Positions 1 through 12,721 are shown, numbered from the stretch's first letter. The stretch is DNA of 64,000 nucleotides from Spirometra erinaceieuropaei (GCA_902702965.1 CACRXP010001285.1:40058-104057); one strand, 5' to 3'. The notes: generated from the sequence alone by a model not told the origin. Made by a program: numbers and translations.

Positions 1-829
1 TAACTCAGCCAGAGCGTCCGAGGACTGTCAACAGTCATAAGTGGGATAAAGTAACAAAGAAGCCCATATCGCATCAAGGCTTCTGTGTTATATTAATATT
101 TGCCTAAACTATAATTCGCGTCATTGCAGTATATACGAGAAGTTTGGTGGGGAGCCCGCGGTTAGGGATGTGAATTAAACAAAAAAATTATTAAAGAACA
201 ACGGGTTGCCTGAGAGGCTACACGCGAACTTAAAGCTGATGACGATCAGGTTACAGACTGCAAAAATATGCATTTTTGAATAATGTTGTTGTGTTGATTA
301 GACCTGCCATGAACACCGTTTCGTTCGGCGACAGACGGCTTGATGATATGAGTCATATGACTGTTGTCCACGATTGCTACGGATAAGTGCTCCTTAATTA
401 CAAGCAAGTCATTTCGTGAAGAAAATTTCTCAAATCACTCTGACAGAGAGATGGATGTCTGCGTCAGGAATTCCGCAACAGGTAGCAATGCCCTTTCATT
501 AGTAGACAACTCTTCGACCAACGACTCGTACGCACGTTGCTGAAAGCAATTCGAACGGCTCAAGAGGTAGCAGCCATGTTCCTGAACGCAATGGCAAGCA
601 CGTAAGGCCACTTACGACAGCCAGGAGCTACTCTGGTTAGATATTTCGGACGATTTTTTATCAGAATTCCTTATTCTATGTAGGCTTCACAACCGCAAAA
701 TTCAGTCAAGACTGTCAGTCTACCGGGAATTGGCCCAAGCTGTTGTACTGTAGTTTGAGTAACTTTTTGGCGATTGGACACGATGTTATTCGTCTTAGTA
801 ATAAGGAGTTCATTTGCAAAGTACAGGTC
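1..829. other. No supported feature
   Basis: AT-rich sequence with no long frame before 715, no repeat that I could match and no splice-linked coding signal. Confidence 0.5.
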
Positions 830-1740
830 GGACGGCAACTTCCAGATCGAATGGACGCAGTCTGCATTTTATGTCCGCCAATGCAGAAAGGCAGCCGCAG
901 CACCTACTCATTTGCATCTATTCTATTCCTCTGGGGCTCAGCAAATGTGCTTCACTAGTGCGAATACCCTGTCTACAAATAAATCATGTGGGATCCACAC
1001 AATAGTCGCGTAATCGCGTCTGTGTACTGTAAACGCTCGGATTCACGATCGCACGGGTGTCCTCACTGTAGTTCTGCTGTGAAGTGCACGTCATCCTCGT
1101 GTGGCAATCACGATTTTCGAGTTATTTTGCCACCATGTCCACATTTTTTACACATGCTGACTGGCTGCATGACTTTGAAGACACACAACGACTATCGGTG
1201 GGAAACATTTTATCGTGGTTGTAATCAGGCAGAGGAGGCAGCCGCAAATGACACCTACTCAGAAAGTCACAATAAGCCCTTTGAACGAGACGCAGAGGAT
1301 CATGCTCAGAACTGCTGCTGGTGGTGGAAAAAAGACAATGTTTTTTGTAAAGAAGGTCTACAAAACATGAGTGAAAGATGAAAGAGACCGGAGGCCTCTG
1401 CACCTCTGCGTCATTCCGACGGAAAAACAATGTTCTCCGAGGAATCGCAAATTCTGGGAAGCAGGACCGAATCCCGCAGCGGCGTTTCCAGTCGGCCGTG
1501 CACGATTTCCGACGACGTCAGTATCAGGCTCTCTTAAGAGAATCCTATCGCTCCCCTTGACCGTTCGTCCTCACTGCGGTTGATTATTAACGCTTCACTA
1601 AGGCGGAGACTTTGCCCATAGCATTGTCATGTGTGATCCACACGATCGTTGATCATAAACCAGTCACATGCGCATAGGTTAGACCTTTGGATCCAATACT
1701 GCGCGTAAATCCTCGCTACAGTCCTGTGGTCATTTTTATG
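830..1740 (-). repeat. Inverted copies of part of R3
   Basis: 830-1090 and 1585-1740 read in reverse match about 16200-16450 (CCAATGCAGAAAGGCAGC, CATGTGGGATCCACAC...). The stretch 1230-1290 has a further piece. The short overlapping frames here are repeat-borne. Confidence 0.6.
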
Positions 1741-1756
1741 ACATTTTTATTCGACA

Positions 1757-1783
1757 ATTATTATTATTATTATTATTATTATT
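1757..1783 (+). repeat. (ATT)n microsatellite
   Basis: Nine uninterrupted ATT-type triplets. Confidence 0.95.
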
Positions 1784-2044
1784 CGAAGCTTATTCACATT
1801 CAATTCCGCGTTTTGTCTCATTAGGGCAAAGTGAATAAATTTTAAGACCCACGAAACGTCATAGTGGTTTTATGCAAGCAGATGAGGGCATCCACAAATG
1901 GCACCAAGTGAAATAGTTATAATAGCCATTTAAAGAATACACAGAGGACAATGAGCCCTTCCAGACCCGCCGACCTGAAGTCACACGTCCGACAGCTCGG
2001 GCAAATCTGCCTCCTCACAGCCGCAGCTGCCCATTAGGCCACTT

Positions 2045-2062
2045 CCCCCCCCCCCCCCCCCC
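2045..2062 (+). repeat. (C)18 tract
   Basis: An uninterrupted run of 18 C; the length may be unreliable in assembly. Confidence 0.9.
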
Positions 2063-2599
2063 GAAACCACAATCTAGGCCACTGGATTACCACCCCTTGG
2101 CAAATGGTGAACACATTGAATGGCCACCGCTTGAACTTGGCCCAGGATCCTTCGAAGGCGACTGTCAACACTGTCCCGGGGACTTTCAGGCATGACTGGA
2201 CGCAGTCAACACCCGCTCTGGCCTTGTCAGGGGCCACTGCCGCCTGAGAGAACAAGCCAATGTTTCCATATGCATTAAACTCCTCATTCTGGTGCCTCCC
2301 ATCCTCTTCATCTTCTTCGTCTTGCTCTTCTTCTTCACCTTCGTCTTGCCGTGATATAGGGGTGTTCAGACTACACACTCACGCCGCATGGTCACAACAG
2401 TTGTGAACCAGTTGTGTCCTATCGCATTGTAGACCTTGGATGCTGACTGCCACACGATTTAGCTACTGCTGATAGGATCCTCACTTAAATAAACCTAACC
2501 TCGGTGGTCAGTTCATCGTGTTTTTAACAGCATTTCAATCCAGAACCATTACCGAGCTTGTTTGGTAGGCAGGAATAGGTGAAATTAAGTATTTTAAAA

Positions 2600-3230
2600 G
2601 AAATATCCCTCCGATTAACTGCTCCTGATTTCGAAAATCAACTCATCAATCTAATATGTCTCTCTCAATTAATCATCGAACTACAGGTGTTTATACCTGT
2701 TTGTAAAACATACTGAATTACAAAGGACTTTTCAAAAACGTCACGAGTAGTTTCCAGTGTCTTCTGATGTACTGCTCCCTAAGATTGAAATTGGTTGCCT
2801 ACAGATACCAACACACGACTAATGCCGAGGACTGAGTCATCGCGTCTTTCGGCAGCATGTCAAACCACGACGCCTTACGAGCCTCTTTGCCGTGATGAAT
2901 TAGGGTACATCGACCGTCTCAAAATAAATCTTCCCCCAGTTAACCGCTGTTGATTTCCAAAATCTACGCTCCAATCTAGCATGCCTTTCCAAATTATTCA
3001 TCGGACTACAGGCTTTCATATTTGATTATTTAACATACAGGATTTCCAAAGGGACATTTTAATATCCTCACGCTATCTTCTTCAATATCTTCAGAGCTAG
3101 TGTCCCTCAACAGTGGAATATCCTCAAATTCATTGGTTACCTTGGGCGTCACTGTGCAGAAGCATTCATATCGCTTAAGGCAGTACACGTGCGATTTCTA
3201 AGGTGCTCTCACCGCGTGGGGTACTTTAGT
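2600..3230 (-). repeat. Inverted partner of 28570-28990, with an internal partial tandem copy
   Basis: Reads in reverse as 28570-28990 (GTACCCCACGCGGTGAGAGC, CGCACGTGTACTGCCTTAAGC). Within it 2606-2760 and 2920-3080 are diverged tandem copies of each other. Confidence 0.7.
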
Positions 3231-3519
3231 TAAAATATACTTGTGTAATTACTCAAAGCAACAAAGTGGCATATGCGCTTTCGATGTGTAGCACATCTAG
3301 CCGCATGGCTGTGAAATAGTCGGTTAGGTGGTCCCTCGTCTTTATCCATATTCCTGACATGACCCATCCAAAGCAGTTAAAGTCGTCTCAGGTTGCCCTG
3401 ATAGCCATCCGGTTATTCTCTACCGATCTCAGTCCGCTCTACATTAGACTTCGAAATCGACAAGGAGAAAGACGTTGATTTCATTGCAATCTGCATATCC
3501 ATTCAACTCGAATAGCCAT

Positions 3520-4620
3520 CTAGTAGTTCTGTACATTTCTCGGGCCCAGGTGCACGGTTGTATTCGTTTTTGTTGGCAAAGTTTGTTGTGGAGGCTGTGA
3601 CTCATGTGTAGTCTGTTCTTTATCAGAATACAGGGCGTGCATTACTACGGCACTGATATCAGGTATCAGATAAAGGGACTCTACTACACCCCTTATTATC
3701 CCCTGCCGACCCCTTACAAAAATGGTACTATTGGAATTCAGACTGACACTCAACCCAGACTTCTAGTCGCTTTCACCTTCTGTTCACCGCCTCATATCCA
3801 CCCTTGCATGACATGCAGGTCGTCTGGTCAGGCAGCATTGTATCTTTCCAGAAACTGTACTGGACGCGATAGTAAGTGTCTCCTTTAAAGCGCTTACCAC
3901 GAGTGTCTGATTGGGTGACATTTGCGGATACCGTTCTCCGCCTGCCTGCAACCACGATCAAATGACCTACATTGACGGGCGTCGTGTGTCTTAAAATTCA
4001 AGCAGTTTGCCATCATGTGAAAAAAATGTGGACATGAGAGTAATTAAATCTCAAAAATTAATAACATTAATCGCTACATAACAATGGCATACCACTGACT
4101 ACTGGACTGTAGTGAGGATCCAGTTGCAGTCATGGATGCGATCGTTTACCTGTACACGGATGCGATTTTGCGATGATTTACGATCGTGTGGATCAGATGT
4201 GAGTACCCTGTAGGCAAAGGCTCTACCCTAGTCGAGCGACTTACATATGTTGAGCTCTTGCGGAGCGTAACTGCCGAATTGCCTTCATTGCTGCGTCTGC
4301 CTTTCTGCATTGAAGAAGTAAAATGTAAACTCCACCTAAACGTTCTCCACTTAAAGCCCCTTTTTCTGTCCACACAGTCGGTCTGTAAGCTAAAATGCTT
4401 TTAAGAGTATGTTTTAAGGCAAATTTATAACCTTTAAAAAAGCTAATCAAGAACTGAAGACGAGATTTTAGAGGCCTTACGCTCAGAACTAGGAAGAAAT
4501 AACGGCGGAAAATTCCAGATTACTTTGAGCAGCCTGATGATGCCTTCGTCAATAACAGGCCCAATAAGATGCCAGCATTCAGAGAACGCCTCGGATCATC
4601 TTCGCAGGTATTCAACTTAC
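3520..4620 (+). repeat. Dispersed repeat R3, copy 1
   Basis: Shares with 15640-16740 and 29040-30020 a CATCTAGTAGT...CATTTCTCGG start, a TTGGAATTCAGACTGACA-type block, an AAACTGTA...TGTCTCCTTTAA block, a TTAAAATTCA...GCAGTTTGCC block and a CTGCCTTTCTGCATT block. A plus-strand peptide of the R-Q-H-C-x-F type is weakly conserved; see findings. Confidence 0.7.
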
Positions 4621-4689
4621 AATGCAGGAAGAGGATAACGACTAGCTAACCATCCTTGTGTTCTCAACTACGTAAATCTTACAGTAGCC

Positions 4690-4935
4690 TCACAACGGAA
4701 GTTTTCAGAGGATCGATGAAACCGACGCATTTACTGACATCCAAAAGCAACCACTGATCAGCCACAAACGCAGCTTCATTTTGGTGTGTTTAAACGGCCT
4801 TCAGAAACCCAGGAGACACGCCTGTTAAATTGCAATGCCGTCTGGACAGATTCCTGAAGCACCTGTGGAAGCATCTGCATAAAGCCTTCCTAGTCACAAG
4901 GCGTTTGTGTTGCTGCCCAACCAAAAGTGACATAC
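4690..4935 (+). pseudogene. Possible very old exon-3 relic of the secreted-protein family
   Basis: In one plus frame near 4870-4925 the peptide H-L-H-K-A-F-L-V-T-R-R-L-C-C-C aligns with the family end H-L-N-Q-A-F-L-L-I-G-P-L-Y-C-Y. The sequence downstream (4930-5260) resembles the 3' flanks of copies B, C and H. The upstream part is not recognisable, and the same block recurs in degraded form at about 5440-5660. This is the weakest of the family assignments. Confidence 0.35.
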
Positions 4936-5357
4936 TGCGCAGTTAGTGAGTAGTCTCAGGGTACGCATCTGAACAGAATGCACGCTCATATGCACAGAGA
5001 CACTCAAATAAAAGTTTAACTTCGATGAAATGTCACGGTTGGAAAGAATTGTCCTTGAAAATACAGGCGAAATTTAGGCAAACTAATTAAAGCACTTGAT
5101 CATGACGTAGGTAATTGAATAATGCGAAGAAATTATGTACCTTAAACAAACAGATATGACCACCTGTTGACGGCTGAATCATTCAAGGAGGCATATGTGC
5201 TTGACGCATTAGGAGTCAGTGGTCTTTCGATTTCACTGACCAGTATTCCGAGCCCGTTGTCTGACTGATCGCTTCACTGTCATCGAACCGGTTCAGGCGT
5301 TTGCAAACAAGAAACGCCTCATTCCCGCCTTCCTGCACAAACAATCCTCGAGGGAGA

Positions 5358-5391
5358 GAAGAAGAAGAAGAAGAAGAAGAAGAAGAAGAAG
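5358..5391 (+). repeat. (GAA)n microsatellite
   Basis: Eleven GAA triplets, purine-only on the plus strand. Confidence 0.95.
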
Positions 5392-5799
5392 ACGAATGAA
5401 GGAAACAACGGTCAAACCCCCTGGCCCGTGTCCTCTGCCGTTAATATTTCAGCTGTCCAACAATTAAAGAGCTCAGTAAAGTTATAAGTACGACGCATGT
5501 ACTGAGTTACAACAGTAACAACCCAATCATCCACAAACGCAATTTCGTAAGAATAATACCTCGGTGTGTTAGGAGGCACTACAGTGGCGTTTGGGACAAG
5601 ACTGCTGAATTGCACTAATTGCTGCAGGTGTTGGGGCCAAACAGTTACATACGCAACTTTTAAGGCCAATGTATACTCAAACGAGACAATCAAACTGACG
5701 TTGTCATGAGTGACCACCGTCTCGGTAACCCCAACCCCCCTTGTCACAGTCTTTGGACTTGTGACTTGATAATAGACCAGAGTAAGCAATCAGACGCCG

Positions 5800-7660
5800 A
5801 ATGATGAGGCCGAACAACCCACTGCCCGGCAGGAAATGTCTGGAGTTATTTACCGGATCTGATGCAGTTGCGAACAAAGCAAATGCGTAGGAGAAACTAG
5901 TTGATCACTTTGGATGTAAATCAGTGAACATGCAGCAGCATCAATTATGATGAAGAATAAGAAGGTTGCAGGAGGATTAAAGCCACGTGGTGTGGGGATT
6001 TTGACCTAATGCGGTTTGAAATTACACGCATTTAGTGGGAGCCCGTGCTTGCTGGAGACGTACTCGAAGATTTGGAACGGTTTCGAGAAATTTTGCGCAA
6101 GCCAATTGAAAACCACTGTCCGATTTTACGAAACAGGCTGACAAATGGACCTCAATGGTTTACGCAAGCCCCAAAAAATGGGGTGAATAAAAAAAACGAA
6201 GACCGTGGAAAAACCGCTTATTGACTGGAGCTCCAAATCTCTAAGTGCGCAAAAAGCTTTAAGGCATAGATATAAGGGTTTTACCCTTAGAACAAGACGT
6301 TAATTCAAACTGGATCTACCTAACTGTGCTGTAGAGGACCCGAAAATATCCTATGGTTACATTGGACAGAGCACGCGACACATTGGCTGCTGAACGTGAA
6401 ATCATCATTGCCGATACAGCGAAAGATGATCATCATTCAGAATTTTCGATCGGCTTCTTCAGTTGCGAGCCTGGTTTCAACCCTCCCGCGAGTGACTTCG
6501 AAGATCATGAAAACCCCTCAGTTCGCATTTACAGTTGTGCTGAGCGAGCTGATGGAGCTTGACGAATTAAGATTTTGGGGGACCGACGAGATTCTGCGAA
6601 GATTTGAAAGAAAATCACCCGTAAGTTGGCAAATATACTGTCTATACTCACTACGCAGATCTTGATGTCAACTGCTTATTTTAACCCAAAGTGGTTTGTT
6701 GACTTTCACGGCATGGATCCTCTGTTTTCGCCATTCGCTAGTAGTTTGATCGTGCAACGAAGAGGTTTCAACGTCGCATTCTCCCCACTACGCTCCGATG
6801 ACCGCCCTAGCGCTTAAGGTCCTATCCTCGGCCAGACTCTAAGCGGACTGTTTCCGATCGCGACTAGGTTCTTCTGTATTTCCACTTTGAGCCGGATAGC
6901 CTCATTTGATTTTGAAAGCTCTGCCCTGATAAGTAAGATTTTAAATACTTTCTAAAATACCATGTGCACGGTAGTCTTGTTCGACCCGCATATTTTCTCT
7001 TTCATGAGCGGCACTTCTTCTTCTCCTTAACGTAAACCAATACATACTCACCTAGTTTTTTATAAGGATTTTTTCAATCATCGCCGGCCGTTTTTATATG
7101 AAACTGTTTATTTTACAACCAAAAACTGAATAATGCGCAGAATCTGTCTTGCAGCTCTAAAATTTACTTTAAAATTTATATTTGCTTGCAATGACGAGAT
7201 CCCCAAGGGTATTATAAAAAATTATCTATTTATTTACACTTTGAATGAGAAAGTTGATTTAACGACTTCCTCCCGCCGGTAGAGAAGTTAAACATTTTGA
7301 TAATCATAACTCGTTAGAGAATTAATCTCCATCAAAACGTGCGCTTCCACCTTATTTAATCACTTTATAATTCCCCATCTTACCGTCATCTAAATTCATC
7401 AATTTACATTACATAATTTAGGCTACCATAATCGCTGCGTCCTTACAAATATCTGGAATATTCCAATTTCCAACCAGACATGAATAAATAAAAAAGTTGT
7501 ACTGTCTTTTGACAAAAATCAAGTGCATGCTGGCAGCGTATATTATTCTACACTTGAAAGATCTCTGGGTTTCAGAACACCTTTATGTGCTTATTTCAAC
7601 ACTTTCGTCCGAAAATCGATGTAAATGCGTTCACATTTCCTGCGTCTTTGGATTTACCTT
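5800..7660. other. No supported gene
   Basis: Two overlapping short plus frames at 6353-6665 and one at 6626-6817 have no recognisable motif and no second copy in the window. The rest is AT-rich. Confidence 0.45.
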
Positions 7661-7671
7661 GGTAGCACTAA

Positions 7672-7729
7672 CCAATTGCAATTGACGTATCTGACGGTCA
7701 GGAAAAGACTGGTTCTGTAGGCTATTTAA
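7672..7729 (+). promoter_or_regulatory. Core promoter of copy A
   Basis: CCAAT at 7672-7676, GACTGGTTCTG at about 7707-7717 and TATTTAA at 7723-7729. The TATA-like box starts 50 nt before the ATG. The same three elements occur at almost the same spacing before copies D, E, F and G. Confidence 0.65.
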
Positions 7730-7772
7730 TTTGCAACAACTTCATATACACGCCGGTCGAGGTGAAGGCACC

Positions 7773-8881
7773 ATGGAGAAATCCATCTGTGCGCATATCG
7801 GCATATTACTTTGCCTGGTAGGACGAATTCACTCCGAAAGTAAGTTCTCACTGGGCGAGATTGTCAAAAGACATTTAGTTATTTATTTCAGGCAGTAGAA
7901 ATTTACACTCCGAAGTTGGCATGAATCCACATTGCCAACCTTGGCACTATCTTAATGTTCATTAATAATTGGTCAGAGAAGGATTTAATTACTCAGAGTG
8001 GATTATGCATTCATTGAGTCAGCGCAAACTGAGTGTATAAGAAAACACCCAAAGGCCAATCTTTTGTGCGCGTATAAACAAAATACTTGTCTTTGTGAAG
8101 CATTATTTGCAAACACAAGCAAAATATGACAATGACAAATTATGTTCTGCAAGTATGCCGGAGGCTAGACAGAATAAACTAATACTTGTTTTCTTCCTAA
8201 GAACTCAGACACTGTCCAAGAAACAGAACCTTCATCGATCTACCTCAGGTTGTGGTGAAGTTATTGTCTCAGGCAAATCTGCCCATCGTTTACAGGAGGT
8301 ACGCGCCTGATTTGCGTGTTCGGGTGAACTTCAAAATTGACGTCGAGCCGACTACTGGTGGATGCATTGTAAAACGACTTATGAGTCAACATAAAGCTAT
8401 GCAGTGTGAATGCGATGTACACTTCCCTACAATGACGATGTTTGTTAGGTTTCTGGTGAGTTATAAAAATTGGCTGAATAAGCATGCTTTCGGTGCTATG
8501 AGAGAATGTCTAGCAACTGATTTTCGGACCTAAGTAAACACAGCTTGGATAAAATTTGCATACTAACCTCTCTTTTAAAAACTACTGCCCATCAGCTCCA
8601 GCTATGAGTAAATGACATATGTGCCAGAGAGATATGCAATTCGGAATGTGTCCTCGATTGTCACAGTTTATGTGACTTATGCGAGCGAAGGAGGTAAAAA
8701 GAAAGATTTAATTCTTCTATCTTCTATCAAATTTTACGGTTCCTTTGAGATTCCAGCCATGACTGAATTATCAACGTGGAAATCACTTCGTTTAACAAGG
8801 ACCAGGCGCACTCTGGAGGATGCCCAATCTCTGCTTTATCAAGCGTTCACATTCCTCGAACCTTTATATTGCTACCATTAA
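7773..8881 (+). pseudogene. Secreted-protein family copy A, broken in exon 3
   Basis: Exon 1 (7773-7839, signal peptide beginning MEKSICAHIGILLC, gtaagt donor) and exon 2 (8202-8455, 254 nt, gtgagt donor) look normal. Exon 2 carries C-P-R-N-R-T, G-C-I-V-K-R-L-M and Q-C-E-C. The expected exon 3 start at about 8579 has AA where the acceptor AG should be. In the family frame the codon matching the conserved Trp of the W-M/I-x-Y motif is TAA at 8609-8611. Downstream of it the frame is open and well conserved to a Y-C-Y-H end at 8878 and a stop at 8879-8881. The gene is therefore probably a recent pseudogene; an unrecognised alternative acceptor that skips the stop cannot be excluded. The promoter is intact, so a truncated secreted product of about 107 residues plus read-through is possible. 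Confidence 0.75.
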
Positions 8882-10810
8882 ATTTCATGCGTGATAATAC
8901 TGTCTCTGTGCTGGCTGCAGTGACATTTAAATCTAATGAAATGAGACTTCACATGTTCGGACATATAACGTGGACTTATTTTTACACAAGTAAATGATAT
9001 GCGAAAATTTCAATTTTTGCCTGTCCCATAAGCGAATTATGCCACAAAGAACGCATAATAAATTGCCACACATACGCACGTATAAGCTTAGTACGTAAAT
9101 GTGTGCAGGTAGGCTAGGACCAAATGTTAAATTGGGAAACATAGTACCTTATGGCGAAGAGGATATCCATAGATGCGGGCAAATCGCGGTTGGCATGAGA
9201 GCATGTGTGCTCAGAAAGGGCGAGGGGATCATGTAGTCTGGTGAATCATTTGAAACCTACCCGCATTTTGCACCGGCTGGGGAGTCAGAGCCTTGAATAA
9301 GCTGGGTAGTTTCACGAAGCATGTTTGCTTGAGGCTGTAAGAAAAAGTCTTGCCCCTTTAAAGTAACCCTTCAGCGTCTGCAGGCGTAATTCTCTTGAAC
9401 TATTTCTCGCCAGGCTATTTGTCTTCGTATCTAATGCGCAAACAGGCATTAAACATCTAGGTTGCAGTAACATTAAAATCTAATAAAATTATACTTAACA
9501 TGCTCGGACATATTAGGTAGACTTATGTTTTCACAAGTAAATGATATGTGAAAATTAAATTTTTTTCGAGTCACTGCATAAGCGACGTATGGCACAAAGA
9601 ACGCATAATAAAGTGTACACGCGTACGCACATGTAAGCTCAGTGCATAACTGTGTGCAGGGAGGTTACGACCAAATTTAACATTGGGAAATATAGTATTT
9701 GATGGCGAACAGAATATCCATGTATGCGGGCAAATCGTGGTTGGCGTGAGGGCAAGTGCGCTCAGAAAGGGCGAGGAGATTATGTGGTCTATTGACTCAG
9801 TTGAAACCTACCCGCACTTTGCACCAGTTGGGTACTCGGAGCTTTATATTGGCTGGGTGGTTTCTCAAAGCGTGTTTGCTTGAGGCGCTGTTAGGGCAGT
9901 TAGGAAGGAAAAGTCAGTAAAAGTCTCGTCCCTTCAAAGTAACGTTGCGGCGTCTACAGACATTATCGTCCGGTACAATTCATCGCCAGGATATTTGTTT
10001 TCGTATTTAATCCGCAAACAGTCATCAAACATCTGGATTTGCGACTGTCACGACAATTATAAAAGGGTTTGGGGAATCAGACGAGATTTCAGCCAGGACT
10101 AATTAATCGAAGGCAAAGTCACTTCGCTTAGCAAAGGCCAGGCGAACTCTCGAGGATGCCCAATATCTGCTATATAAAGCGTTCTCATTCCTCGAGCCTT
10201 TATATTGCTAACATTAAATTTCATGTGTGATACTACTGTTCCCGTGCTGGTTGCAGTAACATCGAAATCTAATAAAATAAGACTTAACATGCTCGAAAAT
10301 ATAACGTGGACTTATTTTTGTGCAAGCAAATGCTATGTAAAAATATAAATTGTTGCGAGTCATTACATAAGCGACTTATGGCACAATGAAAGCATAATAA
10401 AATTCCCACACATACGCAGATATAAGCTCAGTGCGTAAATGTGTGCAGGTAGGCTAGGACCAAATTTTAAATTGGGAAACATTGTAGCTGATAGCGAACA
10501 TGATATCGACAGATGCGGGCACATCGTGGTTGGCGTGAGAGCAATTGCGCTCAGAAAGGGCGAGAAGATTATGTAGTCTGGTGACTCAGTTGAAACCTAC
10601 CCGCACTTTGGACCGGCTGGGTAGTAAGAGCTTTGAATTGGCTGGGTGGTTTCACGAAGCGTGTTTGCTTGATGCTTTATGTAAAAATGTCGCCTCCTTA
10701 AAGTAACCCTGCAGCGTCTGCAGACATAATTCTCTTGAACTCTTTCTCGCCAGGCTATTTGTTTTCGTGTTTAATGCGCAAACGGCCACCGAACATCTGG
10801 ATTTGTGACT
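8882..10810 (+). repeat. Three tandem copies of the copy-A 3' flank
   Basis: Units at about 8882-9455, 9456-10030 and 10216-10810 share a TCTAATGAAATGAGACTT-type start, an AACGCATAATAAA block, a GTGTGCAGGTAGGCTAGGACC block, a GATATCCATAGATGCGGGC block and a GAAACCTACCCGCA block. The third unit is preceded by a fragment of exon 3 (10081-10217). The second unit has a short frame (9683-9883) that the other units interrupt, so it is not a gene. Confidence 0.8.
10081..10217 (+). pseudogene. 3' half of exon 3 of the secreted-protein family, duplicated fragment
   Basis: This stretch aligns base for base with the end of exon 3 in copy A (about 8747-8881), covering the region that encodes T-R-R-T-L-E-D and the terminal Y-C-Y-H. 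Frame and stop are degraded. It sits inside the third of three tandem copies of the copy-A 3' flank, so it came along with that duplication. Confidence 0.7.
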
Positions 10811-10989
10811 GTTACTGCAATTACAAAAGAATTTGGGAAATCAGGCCAGAGAGTTCGGCCGTCGCGAATGAAGATTGCCATGGCCTGCCCAAATGATTGC
10901 AGGCAAACAGCGACTCGTTTGGGGGTTAGGGTGGATTGATACAAACTTTCGCGGCATCTACTACACTCTCCCTTCCCTAACCTACCTTG

Positions 10990-11590
10990 CAGCAATGGCG
11001 AAATAAGATCAAGGCGACCGAACGTGGGTCCACATGTGTGAGGGTGAAACAGTGGCCACATTGAGTAAGCGCCACTACAGTCCGATTGTTAGTCCAAGTC
11101 ATCCCGCAAGATGGGTGGCTACCAAGCCACAAGTCTTGGACACGCAAACAGACAAACATACTCACACACACACGACCGTTCAAGTGTCGATTCCGACGAT
11201 GCTACCGTGCGCTCCACAGCAAGGCGAGAGAATGGACGGTGACTTGTGTGGGAATTAGTTTTTAGTGATTGTAGGCTTACACATCACCTGCTCCACTCCC
11301 TCCTCCTCCCTAACTGGACACGGTGTCGAGACAGAGTCAAGAAAACTGGAGGCGGACGAGGGTGCAGGTGGATGGTACGGTCGAGCCTGCTTTTTGGCTC
11401 TTCACTTCACACCCAATGGTCCACACAGCAAATGACCAGGTTTTGGACCGATAACAACAAGGGAGGGGTGTGACAGGGGTCTCAGTGTGCGCGACGACTG
11501 CCGACAACTGGGTTTTCCATCGTACCCCGAAAGGTTGACAATTGTTATTTTCTGCAAATCTGGCAACGCCTGTCAGAGTTCCTTTTGAGC
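10990..11590 (+). repeat. Dispersed CA-rich repeat R, copy 1 (diverged)
   Basis: Same order of blocks as the copies at 22.4 and 62.2 kb: (CA)n near 11160, a CGACCGTTC... block, the TC-rich stretch near 11300, an AGACAGAGTCAAGAAAAC block and an AATGACCAGG block near 11425. It is more diverged than the other copies. Confidence 0.7.
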
Positions 11591-12228
11591 TATTATTTGC
11601 CAGGCTATTTTGTTTCGTAAAACTACTAAATTGACAGTGATATAATGTTGGCTGACCGTTAATCCAGTCCACCAGAATCTATCATCACCTATTTACGGTC
11701 ACTGGTTTGCCATTGCATGTTTTGCAGATCATCTGTCGACTAAAAGCGTCTCCACTCTGAAATCCAAACCCCTGACTCTTTTGGTGCCTTCGTGCATGAA
11801 TGCGCACATATGTTCAGATTTAGCCAGTGTGTGCAGTGTGGTGTTCTGTCTGACGCTCATTTCCGACATTTGTCTTTCAGTCTGTGAGATTCCGGCATCA
11901 GACTGTTGTCCTAGATAATTATAAGAATGCGCGGACACTTAAGTAGGAAAGACGATGCAGGATATCCGTTTGAGATAAAAGAATTTTCAGCTTTCTGTAG
12001 GAGACTGTTGTGGCTAGATAAGGTGCCCCGTAATCGTCCAACTTAACAGATATTAATTTGCCACCGTACGTGTAAAGAATCCTATAATATATAGAGTTGA
12101 CGTAGCCATTACGAGTAGTGCATTCTGCTCTCAGAGTCGTTAGACATTTCATTATGGAAAACGTTTGGACTAGGAGGATCTACGAGACTACTTCATCACA
12201 TTTGTTCGAAAGAAACAATAGCTGTGAT

Positions 12229-12540
12229 GTTCTGGCATATTGAAATACACCAGACATTTTAATTTCATCGAGAAAGAGGAAGATAACTTTGGGCTTACTG
12301 ATTGGTTCACGCGCATGTGCGAAATCAGTTTAACCACCCGCCTCTACACGAACATCAAAAGAGACCCCGAGGCAGAGGGGATCATGCTGTCAGTCGTGGC
12401 CGTCCTCATACAATTTCCAGCAATTGTGCCCGACAGATCTCGCTCTTCACCTTGTGCTCTGCAGTGTGCAATAAGAGGAGCAGCAACTCATACCATATGC
12501 TTGTAGTAAAAAGAAGAGACAATGAATACTGGAATGCTCA
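12229..12540 (+). repeat. Duplicate block upstream of copy B (pairs with 14445-14765)
   Basis: Shares GAGAAAGAGGAA, AAAGAGACCC, GGGGATCATGCTGTCAGT and TTGTGCCCGACAGAT with 14445-14765 in the same orientation. The 14.7-kb copy has no long frame, so the 12.2-kb frames are not genes. Confidence 0.7.
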
Positions 12541-12721
12541 CAGGACTGGCGGGTTATCCACACGGCAACGTCGAATTTGACGTGAGAAAAGGCGAAGAAA
12601 ACACTAAATATGCTGCCAATATTGCAAATCATCATACTTGCTATTTCAGCGTGCTAGTGGAAAAATTCAGAGGGGAGCATATGCAAACGCCTAGTCTGTG
12701 ACCACCACACAGTAGCACTAA

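Noticed and set aside
2034..2378. 114-codon minus frame with acidic and glycine runs
   Set aside because: The runs come from a TC-rich simple sequence and the (C)18 tract. There is no homolog or splice context.
8882..10810. Possible CRISPR-like regular repeats
   Set aside because: The units are 450-600 bp tandem copies of a eukaryotic 3' flank, with no short direct repeats or spacers.
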